A stretch of 64,000 nt of DNA from Sulfurospirillum arsenophilum NBRC 109478 (GCF_000813345.1 NZ_BBQF01000002.1:310001-374000), one strand, 5' to 3'; positions 36,192-46,139 are shown, numbered from the stretch's first letter. The notes: generated by a model not told the origin, from the sequence alone. Program-made: numbers and translations.

Positions 36192-36856
36192 TAGCCGTTG
36201 CTGTATTTCCAGGAACAAACTGTGAAATCGACACCAAATATGCTTTTGAAAAACTAGGGCAAGATGTTGTCCTTGTTTTTCATAAAGAAGAAAAATTACC
36301 AGAAGGTACCGACTTAGTTGTTCTTCCAGGTGGTTTTAGCTATGGCGATTACTTAAGAAGTGCTGCTATTGCTAAATTTTCTCCTATCATGAAAGCAGTC
36401 ATCGAGTTTGCAAATAAAGGTGGAAAAGTGCTTGGTATCTGTAATGGTTTCCAAATGCTTGTTGAAGCACGCTTACTTCCAGGTGCTATGAAACGCAATG
36501 AAAATGTTCACTTCATCTCCCAGTTTCATCACCTCAAAGTCATCAATAATGACAATACTTTTTTACAAAAATGCGCTATTGGTGAGCTTTTGAATGTGCC
36601 TATCGCTCATGGTGAGGGAAGCTTTTATATTGATGATGCAGGGCTTAAAGAACTGTATGCCAATAAACAAGTCCTTCTTACTTATTGTGACGACAAAGGT
36701 GACATTAAAAATCCTAATGGATCTGTTGATTCCATTGCTGGTATTTGCAATAAAGCAAAAAATGTCTTTGGCCTTATGCCACACCCTGAACGTGCCATTG
36801 AGAAAATTTTAGGCTCTGATGATGGCGTGAAAATGCTTGAGGGTTTTATAAACTAA
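36185..36856 (+). CDS. purQ: FGAM synthase glutaminase subunit PurQ
   Basis: 223 residues, class I glutamine amidotransferase. The nucleophile is the Cys in VLGICNGFQML, with the His-Glu pair in MPHPERA near the end. It releases ammonia from glutamine for PurL. The start overlaps the end of purS, showing translational coupling. Confidence 0.96.
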   Translation: MLVAVAVFPGTNCEIDTKYAFEKLGQDVVLVFHKEEKLPEGTDLVVLPGGFSYGDYLRSAAIAKFSPIMKAVIEFANKGGKVLGICNGFQMLVEARLLPGAMKRNENVHFISQFHHLKVINNDNTFLQKCAIGELLNVPIAHGEGSFYIDDAGLKELYANKQVLLTYCDDKGDIKNPNGSVDSIAGICNKAKNVFGLMPHPERAIEKILGSDDGVKMLEGFIN

Positions 36857-36860
36857 CGTG

Positions 36861-37952
36861 ATGAAGAAATTTTTCACACTGCTGACACTCTTTTTAGCGC
36901 TTTTAGCACCTGCCTCTGCTGCTGAAGAGAGTGCCTTTTCAGGGCGTTCCAAGTCTATTTTTCTCTCCATTGAAGAGATGCCTCAAAAAGTCTATATTGG
37001 GCAAGTTTTTCCTGTAAAATTTAAAGCCATTGTCGCTAATGATAAAATTGATGGTCTTGGCAATACCTTTTCTGGTTCATCGGCCGCGGAAGTGCTTAAT
37101 CCTCAAAATCCTTGGGAACGTTCCGTCAACAATACGTATTTCAATACATTTTATTTTAAAATAAATTCTAAAACAGCTGTTATGCCTCGCCTAAGCGTCT
37201 CAGTAATACAACAGCAAGAAGCGGTTGAGAGTGAAATGATCACTTTAAATCTTCCTGCTCAACTGGTGCAACTCAAGCAAGACCCACTCTTCAGTAATGT
37301 TATTGCTAAAACGTTAACTGTCAACAAATACAAAACAACAACCTTTGATGCTAAAAATGTTATCGTTGTCTTAGAGATCGAAACAACAGGCGCAAATCTC
37401 AAAGATTTTGCACTCAGTGGCATTGCAAAAAGTGGCATTGACTCGTTCTCAGATAACGGCACTTCACAAAAAATTTACTACTACGGTATTGTTCCGAACT
37501 ATCAAAAAAGTTTTGATTTTACCTATTTTGATCTTGCAAGCAACAAATTTAATAAAATAACTATTCCGATGGTGATTGAAAGTGATGAAGTTAGTACTCA
37601 ACTAGGGCTTAATCCAAAAGAGAGTATTTTTGAATTTTATAAAAGTGTTGCCTACGCAGTTGCTGCATTTTTGTTTTTTGTCATTTTACTCAAACGTCGC
37701 AGATGGTACTATTTGGCTATTTCATTGTTCTTCTTGTGTCTCTTTTTTCTTGATCGTAACCCATTGAACAATGCCAAGCTCAAATCAAACAGTAGCATTA
37801 TGATTCTACCAATGGAGAGATCAACTGTCTTTTTTACCAGCGATAAAATCTTAGATATTGAAAAATTGGGAGATAGAGAAGGATTTATCAAAATCTTGCT
37901 ACCTGATGGAAAAATTGGATGGACAGACCGTGAAAATATTATCAAAAATTAG
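36861..37952 (+). CDS. BatD-like membrane protein with SH3-like end
   Basis: About 363 residues. Signal peptide (about 1-22, ending SASA), an N-terminal beta-rich periplasmic region (PQKVYIGQVFPVKFKAIV resembles the first repeat of BatD/oxygen-tolerance proteins), two membrane segments near residues 260-300 (YAVAAFLFFVILL; WYYLAISLFFLCLFFL), and an SH3-like C-terminal piece (DGKIGWTDRENIIKN). The start may be GTG 36858 or ATG 36861. It sits 1-4 bp after purQ and 10 bp before plsC. The precise role is unknown. Confidence 0.75.
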   Translation: MKKFFTLLTLFLALLAPASAAEESAFSGRSKSIFLSIEEMPQKVYIGQVFPVKFKAIVANDKIDGLGNTFSGSSAAEVLNPQNPWERSVNNTYFNTFYFKINSKTAVMPRLSVSVIQQQEAVESEMITLNLPAQLVQLKQDPLFSNVIAKTLTVNKYKTTTFDAKNVIVVLEIETTGANLKDFALSGIAKSGIDSFSDNGTSQKIYYYGIVPNYQKSFDFTYFDLASNKFNKITIPMVIESDEVSTQLGLNPKESIFEFYKSVAYAVAAFLFFVILLKRRRWYYLAISLFFLCLFFLDRNPLNNAKLKSNSSIMILPMERSTVFFTSDKILDIEKLGDREGFIKILLPDGKIGWTDRENIIKN

Positions 37953-37962
37953 AGGAATTTAC

Positions 37963-38619
37963 GTGATGATTGAGTTTGTCATCACAGTACTGATCACCAT
38001 CGTTTTGATGTATGCTTTTCGCAACCATACGCATCCTATTAGACGTACATGGGGACACTTGCAAACTTTCTTAATGGGTTTTAGTATCAAACCAGAGGGT
38101 GAGGCAAGCCCAACAACAACGCTTTTAGTGATGAACCATCAAAGCCTTGTCGATATTGTAGCTCTAGAGACGATCTACCCTAAAAATCTCTGCTGGATTG
38201 CTAAAAAAGAGATCGAAGACATTCCTCTTTTTGGACACATTATTCCCGCTCCTCGGATGATTTCTATCGACCGCAAAGATAAACGCTCAATCATTAAGAT
38301 GATTAAAGAAGGTAAAGAGCGTGTCAGTGAAGGACGCGTGCTTGCGATGTTCCCCGAAGGTACACGTGGACGTGGCGATAAACTCTTGAAATTCCAAAGT
38401 GGCGCAAAAATTTTGGCTGAAAAGTTAGAGCTTATCGTCCAACCAGCCATCATTGTAGGTGCACGTCATGTCTTTGATTCTAAAAACATTGATGCGCATA
38501 GTGGAGAAGTAAAAGTCATCTATCTTGACCCTATTAATCCTAAAGAGGATGAACAGTGGTTTGAGAAAATGTACCACACCATGGAAGAGAGATTAGCTCT
38601 CGAATTGGCTTCAAAATAA
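37963..38619 (+). CDS. plsC: 1-acyl-sn-glycerol-3-phosphate acyltransferase
   Basis: 218 residues, makes phosphatidic acid from lysophosphatidic acid at the inner membrane. The acyltransferase motifs are NHQSLVDI (H-x4-D) and MFPEGTRGRG. An N-terminal hydrophobic stretch (about 2-18) anchors it. GTG 37963 with AGAGGA 6 bases upstream is my choice; the next codon is ATG, which could be used instead. A terminator hairpin follows. Confidence 0.92.
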   Translation: MMIEFVITVLITIVLMYAFRNHTHPIRRTWGHLQTFLMGFSIKPEGEASPTTTLLVMNHQSLVDIVALETIYPKNLCWIAKKEIEDIPLFGHIIPAPRMISIDRKDKRSIIKMIKEGKERVSEGRVLAMFPEGTRGRGDKLLKFQSGAKILAEKLELIVQPAIIVGARHVFDSKNIDAHSGEVKVIYLDPINPKEDEQWFEKMYHTMEERLALELASK

Positions 38620-38627
38620 TAACTCTG

Positions 38628-38651
38628 TGAAAGTCACAAAAGTGGCTTTCA
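38628..38651 (+). terminator. Terminator after plsC
   Basis: TGAAAGTCAC and GTGGCTTTCA pair over 10 positions with one G-T wobble and an AAAA loop, followed by AATTCTTTC. It begins 8 bp after the plsC stop. Confidence 0.7.
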
Positions 38652-38668
38652 AATTCTTTCAATTTTGC

Positions 38669-38674
38669 TAAAAT
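38669..38674 (+). promoter_or_regulatory. Putative -10 box for htpG
   Basis: TAAAAT (in TTTTGCTAAAATAACGC) lies after the plsC terminator and about 85 bp before the htpG ATG, ahead of the leader hairpin at 38685-38739. The -35 is not convincing. Confidence 0.4.
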
Positions 38675-38684
38675 AACGCAAATT

Positions 38685-38739
38685 TTTTGGATTTATCAAA
38701 AAACTTCTTTACATGTAAAGCTTTTTGACAAATCCAAAA
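38685..38739 (+). other. Long leader hairpin of htpG built round a TTACATGTAA copy
   Basis: Arms TTTTGGATTTATCAAAAA (left) and TTTTTGACAAATCCAAAA (right) pair with one mismatch in about 18. Between them the 14-base palindrome CTTTACATGTAAAG (38707-38720) forms the tip. It ends about 20 bp before the start codon, and the ribosome site ACAAAGGA lies just downstream, outside the stem. It may be an RNA-level control element of this heat-shock gene, or a second terminator if the promoter lies downstream of it. Confidence 0.6.
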
Positions 38740-38758
38740 TAGAACAAAGGATATATCA

Positions 38759-40630
38759 ATGTCAAAACATCAATTTCAAACCGAAGTCACTCAGCTTTTA
38801 GACCTGATGATTCACTCGCTCTACTCCAACAAAGAGATCTTTTTACGTGAACTTATCTCCAATGCTTCCGATGCACTGGATAAGCTAAATTATCTCACAC
38901 TCACCGATGATACATACAAAGCACTCTCGTATGTACCCCGTATTGACATCGCCATCAATAAAGAAGCTAAAACACTAACACTTAGTGACAGCGGTATTGG
39001 TATGAATGAAGAAGATTTGGTTGAAAATCTTGGAACCATCGCTAAAAGCGGTACAAAATCATTCTTGCAAAATCTCAGTGGCGACAAAAAGAAAGATTCT
39101 AGCCTCATTGGTCAATTTGGTGTTGGTTTTTACTCTGCTTTTATGGTTGCCAATAAAATCGAAGTCGTAAGCCGTAAAGCTGGCGAAGAAAAAGCCTATA
39201 TGTGGAGTAGCGAAGCCGGTGCAGAGTATGACATTGCAGAAGTTACCAAAGAGAGCCACGGTACATCGATTACCCTTTATCTTAAAGATGACGAAGATGA
39301 ATTTTTAGAGTTTTACCGCATTCAAAGCGTTATTAAAAAATACTCAAACCACATCCCATTCCCTATTTTTATGGATAAAGAAGTGAAAGAGTATGATGAT
39401 GAAGGCAAAGAAAAAAGTGCTGAACTTAAAAATGAGCAGATCAATAAAGCCAGTGCCCTTTGGACAGTAGCAAAAAGCCAAATCAAACCCGAAGAGTACA
39501 AAGACTTTTACCAACAAATTTCTCACGATAGCACCGATCCACTTCTTTGGAGCCACACTAAGGCTGAGGGGAAATACGAGTACACAACCCTCTTCTACAT
39601 CCCATCAACGCCTCCAATGGATTTGTTTAGAATGGACTATAAACCAGGTGTTAAACTCTACGTTAAACGCGTTTTCATTACCGATGATGAGAAAGAGTTG
39701 CTTCCAACTTACCTTCGTTTTGTCAAAGGTATCATCGATGCAGAAGACCTACCTCTTAACGTCAGCCGTGAGATTTTACAGCAAAATAAAGTGTTAGAGA
39801 CGATTAAAAAAGCATCTGTTAAAAAAATCTTGAGTGAACTTAAATCACTCAAAGAAAAAGAGAATGATAAATACCTAGAGTTCTACAAAAACTTCGGTCG
39901 CGTTGTTAAAGAAGGACTTTACAATGACTGGGATAACAAAGAAGCGCTTCTTGAACTCGTCCTTTTTAAATCATCTAAACGTGAAGGGTTAGTTAGCCTT
40001 AAAGAGTATAAAGAGGCGATGGGAGAAGATCAAAAAAGCATCTACTACATCACCGGTGAAAATGAAAAACTCCTTCGTAATTCACCACTGATTGAGCAGT
40101 TTAAAGCAAAAAATATCGAAGTCTTACTCCTAGATGAAGAAGTGGATGCCATCGTCTTCCCAATGGTTGGTGAGTACGATAAAACACCTATCAAACCAGT
40201 GAATAACTCAGACATTGACGAAGAGATCAAAGAAGATAAAGCGAAAGTCGAAGAAGATGAGAAAACGTATAAAGAGATCTTAGTCAAAATGAAAGAAATC
40301 CTCAAAGACGATACGAAAGATGTCAAAATTTCGAGTCGTTTGAGTGACTCTCCTTCATGCCTTGTGTACGATAAAAACGACCCAGATTTCCAAATGCAAC
40401 AGATGCTCAAGCAAATGGGACAAGACAATATGCCAGCCGTTAAACCTATCTTAGAGATCAATCCAGAGCATGAGATTTTCAAAAAACTTAGCGCGAAATC
40501 TGATCTTTTAGAACTTAACGACATCGCTTTCTTGCTTCTCGATCAAGCCAAACTTCAAGAGGGTATGAAGATCGAAGATACCGCAGCGTTTGCAAAACGC
40601 TTGAACCGTTTTATCGCTAAAGCACTTTAA
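38759..40630 (+). CDS. htpG: HtpG, Hsp90 family chaperone
   Basis: 623 residues. GHKL ATPase N-domain ([39 protein letters not shown]), middle domain ([21 protein letters not shown]) and C-terminal dimerisation domain. An Asp/Glu/Lys-rich stretch near 480-510 is normal for the epsilon forms. Transcribed alone, between two hairpins. Confidence 0.97.
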   Translation: MSKHQFQTEVTQLLDLMIHSLYSNKEIFLRELISNASDALDKLNYLTLTDDTYKALSYVPRIDIAINKEAKTLTLSDSGIGMNEEDLVENLGTIAKSGTKSFLQNLSGDKKKDSSLIGQFGVGFYSAFMVANKIEVVSRKAGEEKAYMWSSEAGAEYDIAEVTKESHGTSITLYLKDDEDEFLEFYRIQSVIKKYSNHIPFPIFMDKEVKEYDDEGKEKSAELKNEQINKASALWTVAKSQIKPEEYKDFYQQISHDSTDPLLWSHTKAEGKYEYTTLFYIPSTPPMDLFRMDYKPGVKLYVKRVFITDDEKELLPTYLRFVKGIIDAEDLPLNVSREILQQNKVLETIKKASVKKILSELKSLKEKENDKYLEFYKNFGRVVKEGLYNDWDNKEALLELVLFKSSKREGLVSLKEYKEAMGEDQKSIYYITGENEKLLRNSPLIEQFKAKNIEVLLLDEEVDAIVFPMVGEYDKTPIKPVNNSDIDEEIKEDKAKVEEDEKTYKEILVKMKEILKDDTKDVKISSRLSDSPSCLVYDKNDPDFQMQQMLKQMGQDNMPAVKPILEINPEHEIFKKLSAKSDLLELNDIAFLLLDQAKLQEGMKIEDTAAFAKRLNRFIAKAL

Positions 40631-40638
40631 AACATACT

Positions 40639-40670
40639 TTTACATGTAAGGATTTTTCCTTACATGTAAA
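40639..40670. terminator. Bidirectional terminator made of two TTACATGTAA copies
   Basis: Two palindromes (40640-40649, 40660-40669) form 14-bp perfect arms (TTTACATGTAAGGA with its complement) around a TTTT loop, between the convergent htpG and YyaL-type genes. The second copy supplies the last codons and the stop of the minus-strand gene (CTT TAC ATG TAA). Confidence 0.8.
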
Positions 40671-42396
40671 GTGTGATTGCCCTCACCGCTTCAGGGTATG
40701 CGTGAGCGTACTTTTGAATGCCAGCTCCAAAACTCTCCAACATATCTTTCGCGCGTATAAACAACGCTGTATCATCTTCTATTTTGGCTAATTCAAAAAG
40801 ATTTTTAATCATCGTTGAAAGCGGACTTTTGTAGCTATTATCTTCCAAAACTGCTTTAGCACGAAACGCTTTATCGGAGAGATACCACGTCTCTTCTTTA
40901 TAAAATTTATGTTCAGCTTCATGGCTTAGTTTTTTTGCCAAATCCAAGTAACGAGCCTCTTTCGTATGCTCATAACCACGAAGTAAACTCTCTATCACAA
41001 ACGCGTAATCTTCGAGTAATGCTTCCACTTTCAAACTGCCGCCTAAGACGATTTGATGGTACAAAACAGTGTTTACATGTAAAGTGTTTAGAAGTGCACA
41101 CAAAACACTTTTTGCTTTTTCAATCTTGCCCGCTTCAAAAAGTGCTGTGACCATTAAAGCATTCCAAGATGTCAGAATTTTGGTGTCAATAAACGGATAC
41201 GCTACCTTTTGGCGCACCTCTTTTAAAATAGCAATAGCGTCATCCAAACGCTCTGGTTTTTCATTACATGTAATCACAGGATTGGTGCTTTGGTGCTCGA
41301 AATTCCCAAACTTCGTAATGCCAAAATAATCCATAACCTCTTTGACTTCGACATCATTGAGTCCACCCTTTAAAAGAGCCTCTTTAGCCTCAGAAAAGCT
41401 AAAAACGAAGTATTTTCCCTCTTCTCCTTCACTGTCAGCATCGCTGGCACTGAGGTATAGCCCTTCTTTTAAGAAACGCTCATCCATCGCTTCGATGGTT
41501 CTATCGACCACCTCTTTAAACAATGGTTTTTGCGTAAGCGTGTACAATTTGGCATAGACTTCAATGAGTTCGGCATTGGTATAAAGCATCTTTTCAAAAT
41601 GAGGAATAATCCAGCTCTCATCGACGCTGTAACGGTAAAATCCACCCTCAATTTGATCGTTTATACCCCCTTGTGCCATCGCACTAAGCGCATCTTCACT
41701 CATATACAAGGCTTCAAGATTTTTGGTTTGCATATAAATATCTAAAAGTGCGTTCCATGTCGAAGCATGCGGGAATTTTGGCGCACTCCCTACACCTTTG
41801 GAGACATCATCATAACTTGCTTTGACATTGTTCACAAAAGCCTCGACAACCTCACTTTTTTCAATGCTTTGCTTTTGCTCAAAACTACGTTCATAATGCT
41901 TGATAGCAGCTTCTATACTCTGCGCACTCTTTTGAACTTCTTCATATTCATCATCGAATTTTCCTTTGATGAAGCTTGTCAGTTCACGAAATCCCATGCG
42001 CCCTTGCTGACTTTGCGGCGGCAAATACGTTCCTGCAAAAATCACTTGTTGCTGTGGCGTCATAATGATACTCAGCGGCCAGCCACCACTTCGTTTGGTG
42101 AGTAGATAATGCACGTCTTGATAGTATTTATCCAGATCAGGCATCTCTTCACGATCAACTTTGATACTGACAAAAGAATCATTAAGTAGCTTTGCGCTCA
42201 CTTCATCTTCAAACGTCTCTCGCTCCATCACATGACACCAATGGCAGGTGCTGTATCCAATGGAAAGAAAAATCAGTCTGTTTTCATTTTTAGCTTTTAA
42301 AAGCGCCTTTTCACTCCACGCCATCCAGTTAACAGGATTGTGGGCATGTTGAAGCAGGTAAGGAGAATCCTCATGGATTAGTTCATTACTATACAT
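40660..42396 (-). CDS. YyaL/SSP411-type thioredoxin-domain protein, apparently short at the C-terminus
   Basis: 578 residues. The N-terminal DUF255 thioredoxin-like domain has [14 protein letters not shown] (CxxC, residues near 50-53), followed by an alpha-barrel of the six-hairpin glycosidase type ([36 protein letters not shown]). Family members are usually around 650-700 residues; this one stops at [13 protein letters not shown], where the stop codon is part of a TTACATGTAA terminator, so the last hundred or so residues seem to be absent. Two more palindromes are read as LHVN and ITCN. The physiological role of the family is unclear. Confidence 0.87.
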   Translation of the reverse strand: MYSNELIHEDSPYLLQHAHNPVNWMAWSEKALLKAKNENRLIFLSIGYSTCHWCHVMERETFEDEVSAKLLNDSFVSIKVDREEMPDLDKYYQDVHYLLTKRSGGWPLSIIMTPQQQVIFAGTYLPPQSQQGRMGFRELTSFIKGKFDDEYEEVQKSAQSIEAAIKHYERSFEQKQSIEKSEVVEAFVNNVKASYDDVSKGVGSAPKFPHASTWNALLDIYMQTKNLEALYMSEDALSAMAQGGINDQIEGGFYRYSVDESWIIPHFEKMLYTNAELIEVYAKLYTLTQKPLFKEVVDRTIEAMDERFLKEGLYLSASDADSEGEEGKYFVFSFSEAKEALLKGGLNDVEVKEVMDYFGITKFGNFEHQSTNPVITCNEKPERLDDAIAILKEVRQKVAYPFIDTKILTSWNALMVTALFEAGKIEKAKSVLCALLNTLHVNTVLYHQIVLGGSLKVEALLEDYAFVIESLLRGYEHTKEARYLDLAKKLSHEAEHKFYKEETWYLSDKAFRAKAVLEDNSYKSPLSTMIKNLFELAKIEDDTALFIRAKDMLESFGAGIQKYAHAYPEAVRAITLYM

Positions 42397-42404
42397 CGTT
42401 TTGC

Positions 42405-42797
42405 CTACGGTTTATAAGGCTCAGGGGTATAGCCTTTGGACATTAGGGATTTCATGCCACCTTTGAGATTGACTACTTTGTAGCCTTGCTTCGATAAAAG
42501 CTCAGAAACAGCAGATGTTCGGTTTCCCGTACGGCAAATGAGCGCAAACTCTTTGTCTTTGGTCACATATTTGTCAAGTTCTTTCATGAAACTATCGGCG
42601 TCATAACGTCCTTGTTCATCAAAAAAAGTAATGGGAATAGCATTTTTAACCAAACCCGTCTCTTTCCATTCAGGGAGTGTGCGGATATCGATGATTTTTA
42701 TGCTACTTTTAACCACCTCTTCACTTGCATCCACATGGCGTAATTCGGCAAAAAGAAATGTTGAAAGAAGTGCTATGAGTAATGAAATTTTATACAT
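42405..42797 (-). CDS. Secreted single-domain rhodanese
   Basis: 130 residues: signal peptide (about 1-18, ending FLFA) and one rhodanese domain with catalytic C88 in the loop CRTGNR. The first codons, ATG TAT, lie in a palindrome copy (42793-42800). It is 8 bp upstream of the YyaL-type gene. It may transfer sulfane sulfur in the periplasm, which suits a sulfur-respiring organism; that part is inference. Its ribosome site lies in a small hairpin (separate entry). Confidence 0.9.
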   Translation of the reverse strand: MYKISLLIALLSTFLFAELRHVDASEEVVKSSIKIIDIRTLPEWKETGLVKNAIPITFFDEQGRYDADSFMKELDKYVTKDKEFALICRTGNRTSAVSELLSKQGYKVVNLKGGMKSLMSKGYTPEPYKP

Positions 42798-42800
42798 GTA

Positions 42801-42823
42801 AACTCCTAGTGATTTTAGGAGTT
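42801..42823 (-). promoter_or_regulatory. Hairpin covering the ribosome site of the rhodanese gene
   Basis: Inverted repeat AACTCCTA / TAGGAGTT (8 bp, loop of 7). On the minus strand the second arm contains AGGAG, the ribosome site 5 bases before the rhodanese ATG. It lies after the uvrD stop, so it could act as a weak terminator or as a translation switch. Confidence 0.45.
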
Positions 42824-42859
42824 ATTCTATCTCTTTTAAGTTAGCAGATGCTTTAAAAC

Positions 42860-44890
42860 TTAATGTACCATTCCAGCTTCAACTAAAAAGGGTGAATGGG
42901 TATAGCTAATCTTTTTAATTTTGTCATATTTCGCGTAAGAGAGTATCAACATGTCTTTCGCACGCGTGGTTGCCACGTAAAAAAGACGTCGCTCTTCTTC
43001 AAGGCTTCCACCTTTTTGCATCAGTTTTCGGTTAGGAAAACGCCCATCCATGAGGTCGATGACATACACTTCTTTAAATTCAAGCCCTTTGCTCGCATGA
43101 ATACTGAGTAAATTTACACCCTCACCTTCGCTCATTTCATTACTTCCAAGCGTTAAAGCATTCAAGAAACGTTCACTAGAGGCATACGAACTTGCCAAAT
43201 CTTTCAGTAAGTGACCTTTACGAAAAATACGCGCACGTGCTTCTGTTTTTAATTTTTCATCCACCGTTCCATCTTTTTTGATGGTACGTTTGACGGCTAA
43301 AATTTCAGCAATGGCGCTAAAAACTTCAGAGCTTAACACATGATTGATAAGGCTTTGAGGTGTTTTAATGCGCGTAGCATGCTTCATAAACTTGTAAAAC
43401 TGATGGAGAAATTTTGCTCCATCAATAGAGAGTTTCGGATGTTTCAAGATAGGACTAGAGAGAAAAAGCTCTTCAAATCCTAAACTGTAAAAACGGCTCA
43501 CACTTCCAAGATCAATAATGTCATCAAAAAGCCCTAATTGATGATTTTTAGCCCGCTTTTTGAAAATATCTTCAACATCTTCACGAGGATGAAAAAATCC
43601 TTGGTAAATGTTTCCATCACCCAGTTTAAAAAGCCCATCAAACAGTTCTTTGGAGAGCGAACTTCCCACTCCTCTAGCGTATTCAAAGGTATGAATAAAC
43701 GCCATCATATCTTTAGGATTGACGACAACACCAACAAGGTCTAACATCGCTTTGACTTCTGCTGAGTCAAAAAAGCTAATGCCCCCTTTTCGCTTACATG
43801 CAATCCCTTGTTCTCGAAGGGTGGCTTCGATGCCATCGGCTGTGGAGTTATTGCGAAAAATAACCGCAATATCAGCAGGTGCATGTATAGAATGTTTAAT
43901 GAGCGAAGAGATCGAGTGATACTGTGAAAAAAGCTCATCGTAGATCAACAATTTTGGTGCTTCAAATGCTCCATCACGCGTTACTTCAAGCCTTTTTTCA
44001 TACAATCTTGGATTTTTTTCAATGACACGGTTGGCTAACGAGAGAATTTTATGGGATGAGCGATAGTTTTTATTGAGTGTAAAGACATTAGCATTAGCAT
44101 AACGCGTGCCAAAAGAGCCGATAATATCGATATTTGCACCATTAAACGCGTAAATACTCTGATCATAATCTCCCACACAAAAGAGTGACTTTGAGCGAAA
44201 AGCGTCAATTAAAGAACCTTGTAATGTATTGGTATCTTGATACTCATCGATCAAAACTTCATCAAAACTAAGCTCATCGGTGGTTTTGAGTGTATCACGC
44301 ATTAAAATCAAGAGATCGTTAAAATCCACATAACCAAACTCGCGCTTAAGTGCTTGAAATTCCTCAAAAATGTCCTCATAAATGTCAAAAAAGAGACCAT
44401 GTTCACTGTCATTTGACTCAAGCCACTCTGTAAAACTCTGCGTTACGGTGCTATTTTGATAGAGCGAAAAAATGTCATAAAGATAAGCCGCACTGTAAGC
44501 TTTTGCGCCAGAATCAATATGATCAAACCTGCGTCTATCGTGAATGCTTTTAAGTAAAATTTTGAGATCTTTTGGCTGTTTTAAAACAATGTTACGACCC
44601 AGTTTTTTCAGCAAACGGTAACTCACTGCATGAAACGTGCCTGACTCGATTTGGGAAGTGATGTTTTTACCAAAGAAAACACCGACACGCTCAAGCATTT
44701 CAGCCGCAGCTTTGTTGGTAAAAGTAAGCAGTAAAATGCGAGATGGTTGAACACCTTGATGTAAAAGATGTGCGATCCTCGCTACAATCGTCGAGGTTTT
44801 ACCCGTTCCTGCACTGGCAATAATAAGATTATGTCCTGAGGGTGCAGTTGCAGCACTTTTTTGCTCAGCATTGAGTCGACTAAGAGGCAT
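42860..44890 (-). CDS. uvrD: UvrD/Rep-type superfamily 1 DNA helicase
   Basis: 676 residues. Motif I ASAGTGKTSTIVARI, Q-motif LNAEQKSAA, motif II DEYQDTN, motif III GDYDQSIYAFNGA, motif IV NYRSS, motif V LSIHASKGLEF and motif VI YVATTRAK. A 3'-5' helicase of repair or replication restart; it is shorter than E. coli UvrD and could equally be named Rep. Confidence 0.92.
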   Translation of the reverse strand: MPLSRLNAEQKSAATAPSGHNLIIASAGTGKTSTIVARIAHLLHQGVQPSRILLLTFTNKAAAEMLERVGVFFGKNITSQIESGTFHAVSYRLLKKLGRNIVLKQPKDLKILLKSIHDRRRFDHIDSGAKAYSAAYLYDIFSLYQNSTVTQSFTEWLESNDSEHGLFFDIYEDIFEEFQALKREFGYVDFNDLLILMRDTLKTTDELSFDEVLIDEYQDTNTLQGSLIDAFRSKSLFCVGDYDQSIYAFNGANIDIIGSFGTRYANANVFTLNKNYRSSHKILSLANRVIEKNPRLYEKRLEVTRDGAFEAPKLLIYDELFSQYHSISSLIKHSIHAPADIAVIFRNNSTADGIEATLREQGIACKRKGGISFFDSAEVKAMLDLVGVVVNPKDMMAFIHTFEYARGVGSSLSKELFDGLFKLGDGNIYQGFFHPREDVEDIFKKRAKNHQLGLFDDIIDLGSVSRFYSLGFEELFLSSPILKHPKLSIDGAKFLHQFYKFMKHATRIKTPQSLINHVLSSEVFSAIAEILAVKRTIKKDGTVDEKLKTEARARIFRKGHLLKDLASSYASSERFLNALTLGSNEMSEGEGVNLLSIHASKGLEFKEVYVIDLMDGRFPNRKLMQKGGSLEEERRLFYVATTRAKDMLILSYAKYDKIKKISYTHSPFLVEAGMVH

Positions 44891-44958
44891 TGGGTTCCTA
44901 GAGTAAAAAAATTAGAGGGGGAATTTTAGTCCAAAAGACCCTAAAACAAAGTAAAACC

Positions 44959-45495
44959 TCACAGATACCAGTGACGTTTAACCAACTTGCCATCTTTATT
45001 CTCATCGATGTAAACCTTTTTTGGATCATCATCGGAAAGCCAGAGTACATAGTTCATTTCAGGTGTTTTAATCTCAATACGTTTTTCAATGGCTTCATAA
45101 TTGCCTTTGGAAAGTTGTTCAAAGACACGAGAAAGGACGTGGTTGGTTCGTGGAAGTTTGAGTTCTTTAAGATTGATGTTATCATGCATAAATTGGTAAA
45201 TAAGCTTTTTTTGAAGCATAAGTGTTGCAAAGTAAGAACCACTTTCGCGGTACTCTTTAGTACTAATGAGATTTTTAGAAATATTACCCAAAATATTGAT
45301 TGAGTCAACTTTTGCACAAGCATCGCCAATGGCAACTAAAACTTGCTCGTTTTTATCATTGCGTGTCACAATGCCGGTACCATCATTACACACTTTTTCA
45401 AAATTTTTCGCCTCATAATCTCTCAAAACATCGTTGTAAGAGTATCCATACATACTGCTACACAAAAGGCCCAATAATGTTAAAACAACTCTCAT
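44959..45495 (-). CDS. Secreted protein of unknown function, third gene of the MshM/MshN-like unit
   Basis: 178 residues with a signal peptide (about 1-18, MRVVLTLLGLLCSSMYGYS), then an all-helical sequence (YNDVLRDYEAKNFEKVCNDG has the look of a tetratricopeptide-like repeat). Two cysteines (VCNDG, DACAKV). No family recognised. It overlaps the previous gene by 4 bp, so it probably works with the MshN/MshM-like proteins. Confidence 0.72.
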   Translation of the reverse strand: MRVVLTLLGLLCSSMYGYSYNDVLRDYEAKNFEKVCNDGTGIVTRNDKNEQVLVAIGDACAKVDSINILGNISKNLISTKEYRESGSYFATLMLQKKLIYQFMHDNINLKELKLPRTNHVLSRVFEQLSKGNYEAIEKRIEIKTPEMNYVLWLSDDDPKKVYIDENKDGKLVKRHWYL

Positions 45496-46139
45496 TCCTG
45501 TCCTTTGTAAAAGTTTAGAAGTTCATGCGCTTCTTTAGAATTAATATAGCCTAAATAGAGTTCCAAAGACCTTATGGCCTCTGCTCGATCACCTAGCAAA
45601 AACTTCACTTTCGCATAAAGTATCCACGGTTTTTCAGAGCTTGAATTATGTTTGCTTGTCTCTTTAGCCCATATAATCACATCGCTGTACGATTGACGTT
45701 CAAAGTAAAAATATGCCAAAGCATAAGCATTATCGAAATTTTGCACTGTGTTATAGTTTTTAAGTAACTGTGCTTCTACACTTAAAGAATTTGTCGTTGT
45801 TTTTGTTTCATTCACAGGAAGTTTGACATCTTTTTTAGAGAGTTGAGGCGCTAAAAAAAGGATCTCTTCAGGTACGATTTCGGGTACGATTGTCTTTTCT
45901 GGCATAGTCAGATTACTCTCATTTTGATCACTCACTATTATTGACTGAACTTCAGTGGCAACAGGTGTAGGTATAGATGTAGGTGTAACGACTAGAGATA
46001 TGTGAGAATGATTTGTCCAATAGTAACTGCTAAAACCTACCAAAAACAAAGACGCTATAATAAAAACAAGGCGAATAATGCGTGCTTTTTTAAGCTTAGA
46101 ACAACGTCTCTCCAACTCTTCAAAACGTGTACTAGTCAT
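45492..46139 (-). CDS. MshN-like membrane-anchored TPR protein
   Basis: 215 residues from the ATG at 46139 (AGGAC 8 bases upstream); the ORF could extend 6 bases to a TTG. One membrane segment (about 23-44: IIRLVFIIASLFLVGFSSYY), a periplasmic Thr/Pro/Val/Glu-rich linker (45-130) and C-terminal TPR-like helices (NAYALAYFYFERQSYSDVII, KVKFLLGDRAEAIRSLELYL). This architecture resembles MshN of MSHA pili. It overlaps the MshM-like ATPase gene by 8 bp. Confidence 0.72.
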   Translation of the reverse strand: MTSTRFEELERRCSKLKKARIIRLVFIIASLFLVGFSSYYWTNHSHISLVVTPTSIPTPVATEVQSIIVSDQNESNLTMPEKTIVPEIVPEEILFLAPQLSKKDVKLPVNETKTTTNSLSVEAQLLKNYNTVQNFDNAYALAYFYFERQSYSDVIIWAKETSKHNSSSEKPWILYAKVKFLLGDRAEAIRSLELYLGYINSKEAHELLNFYKGQE

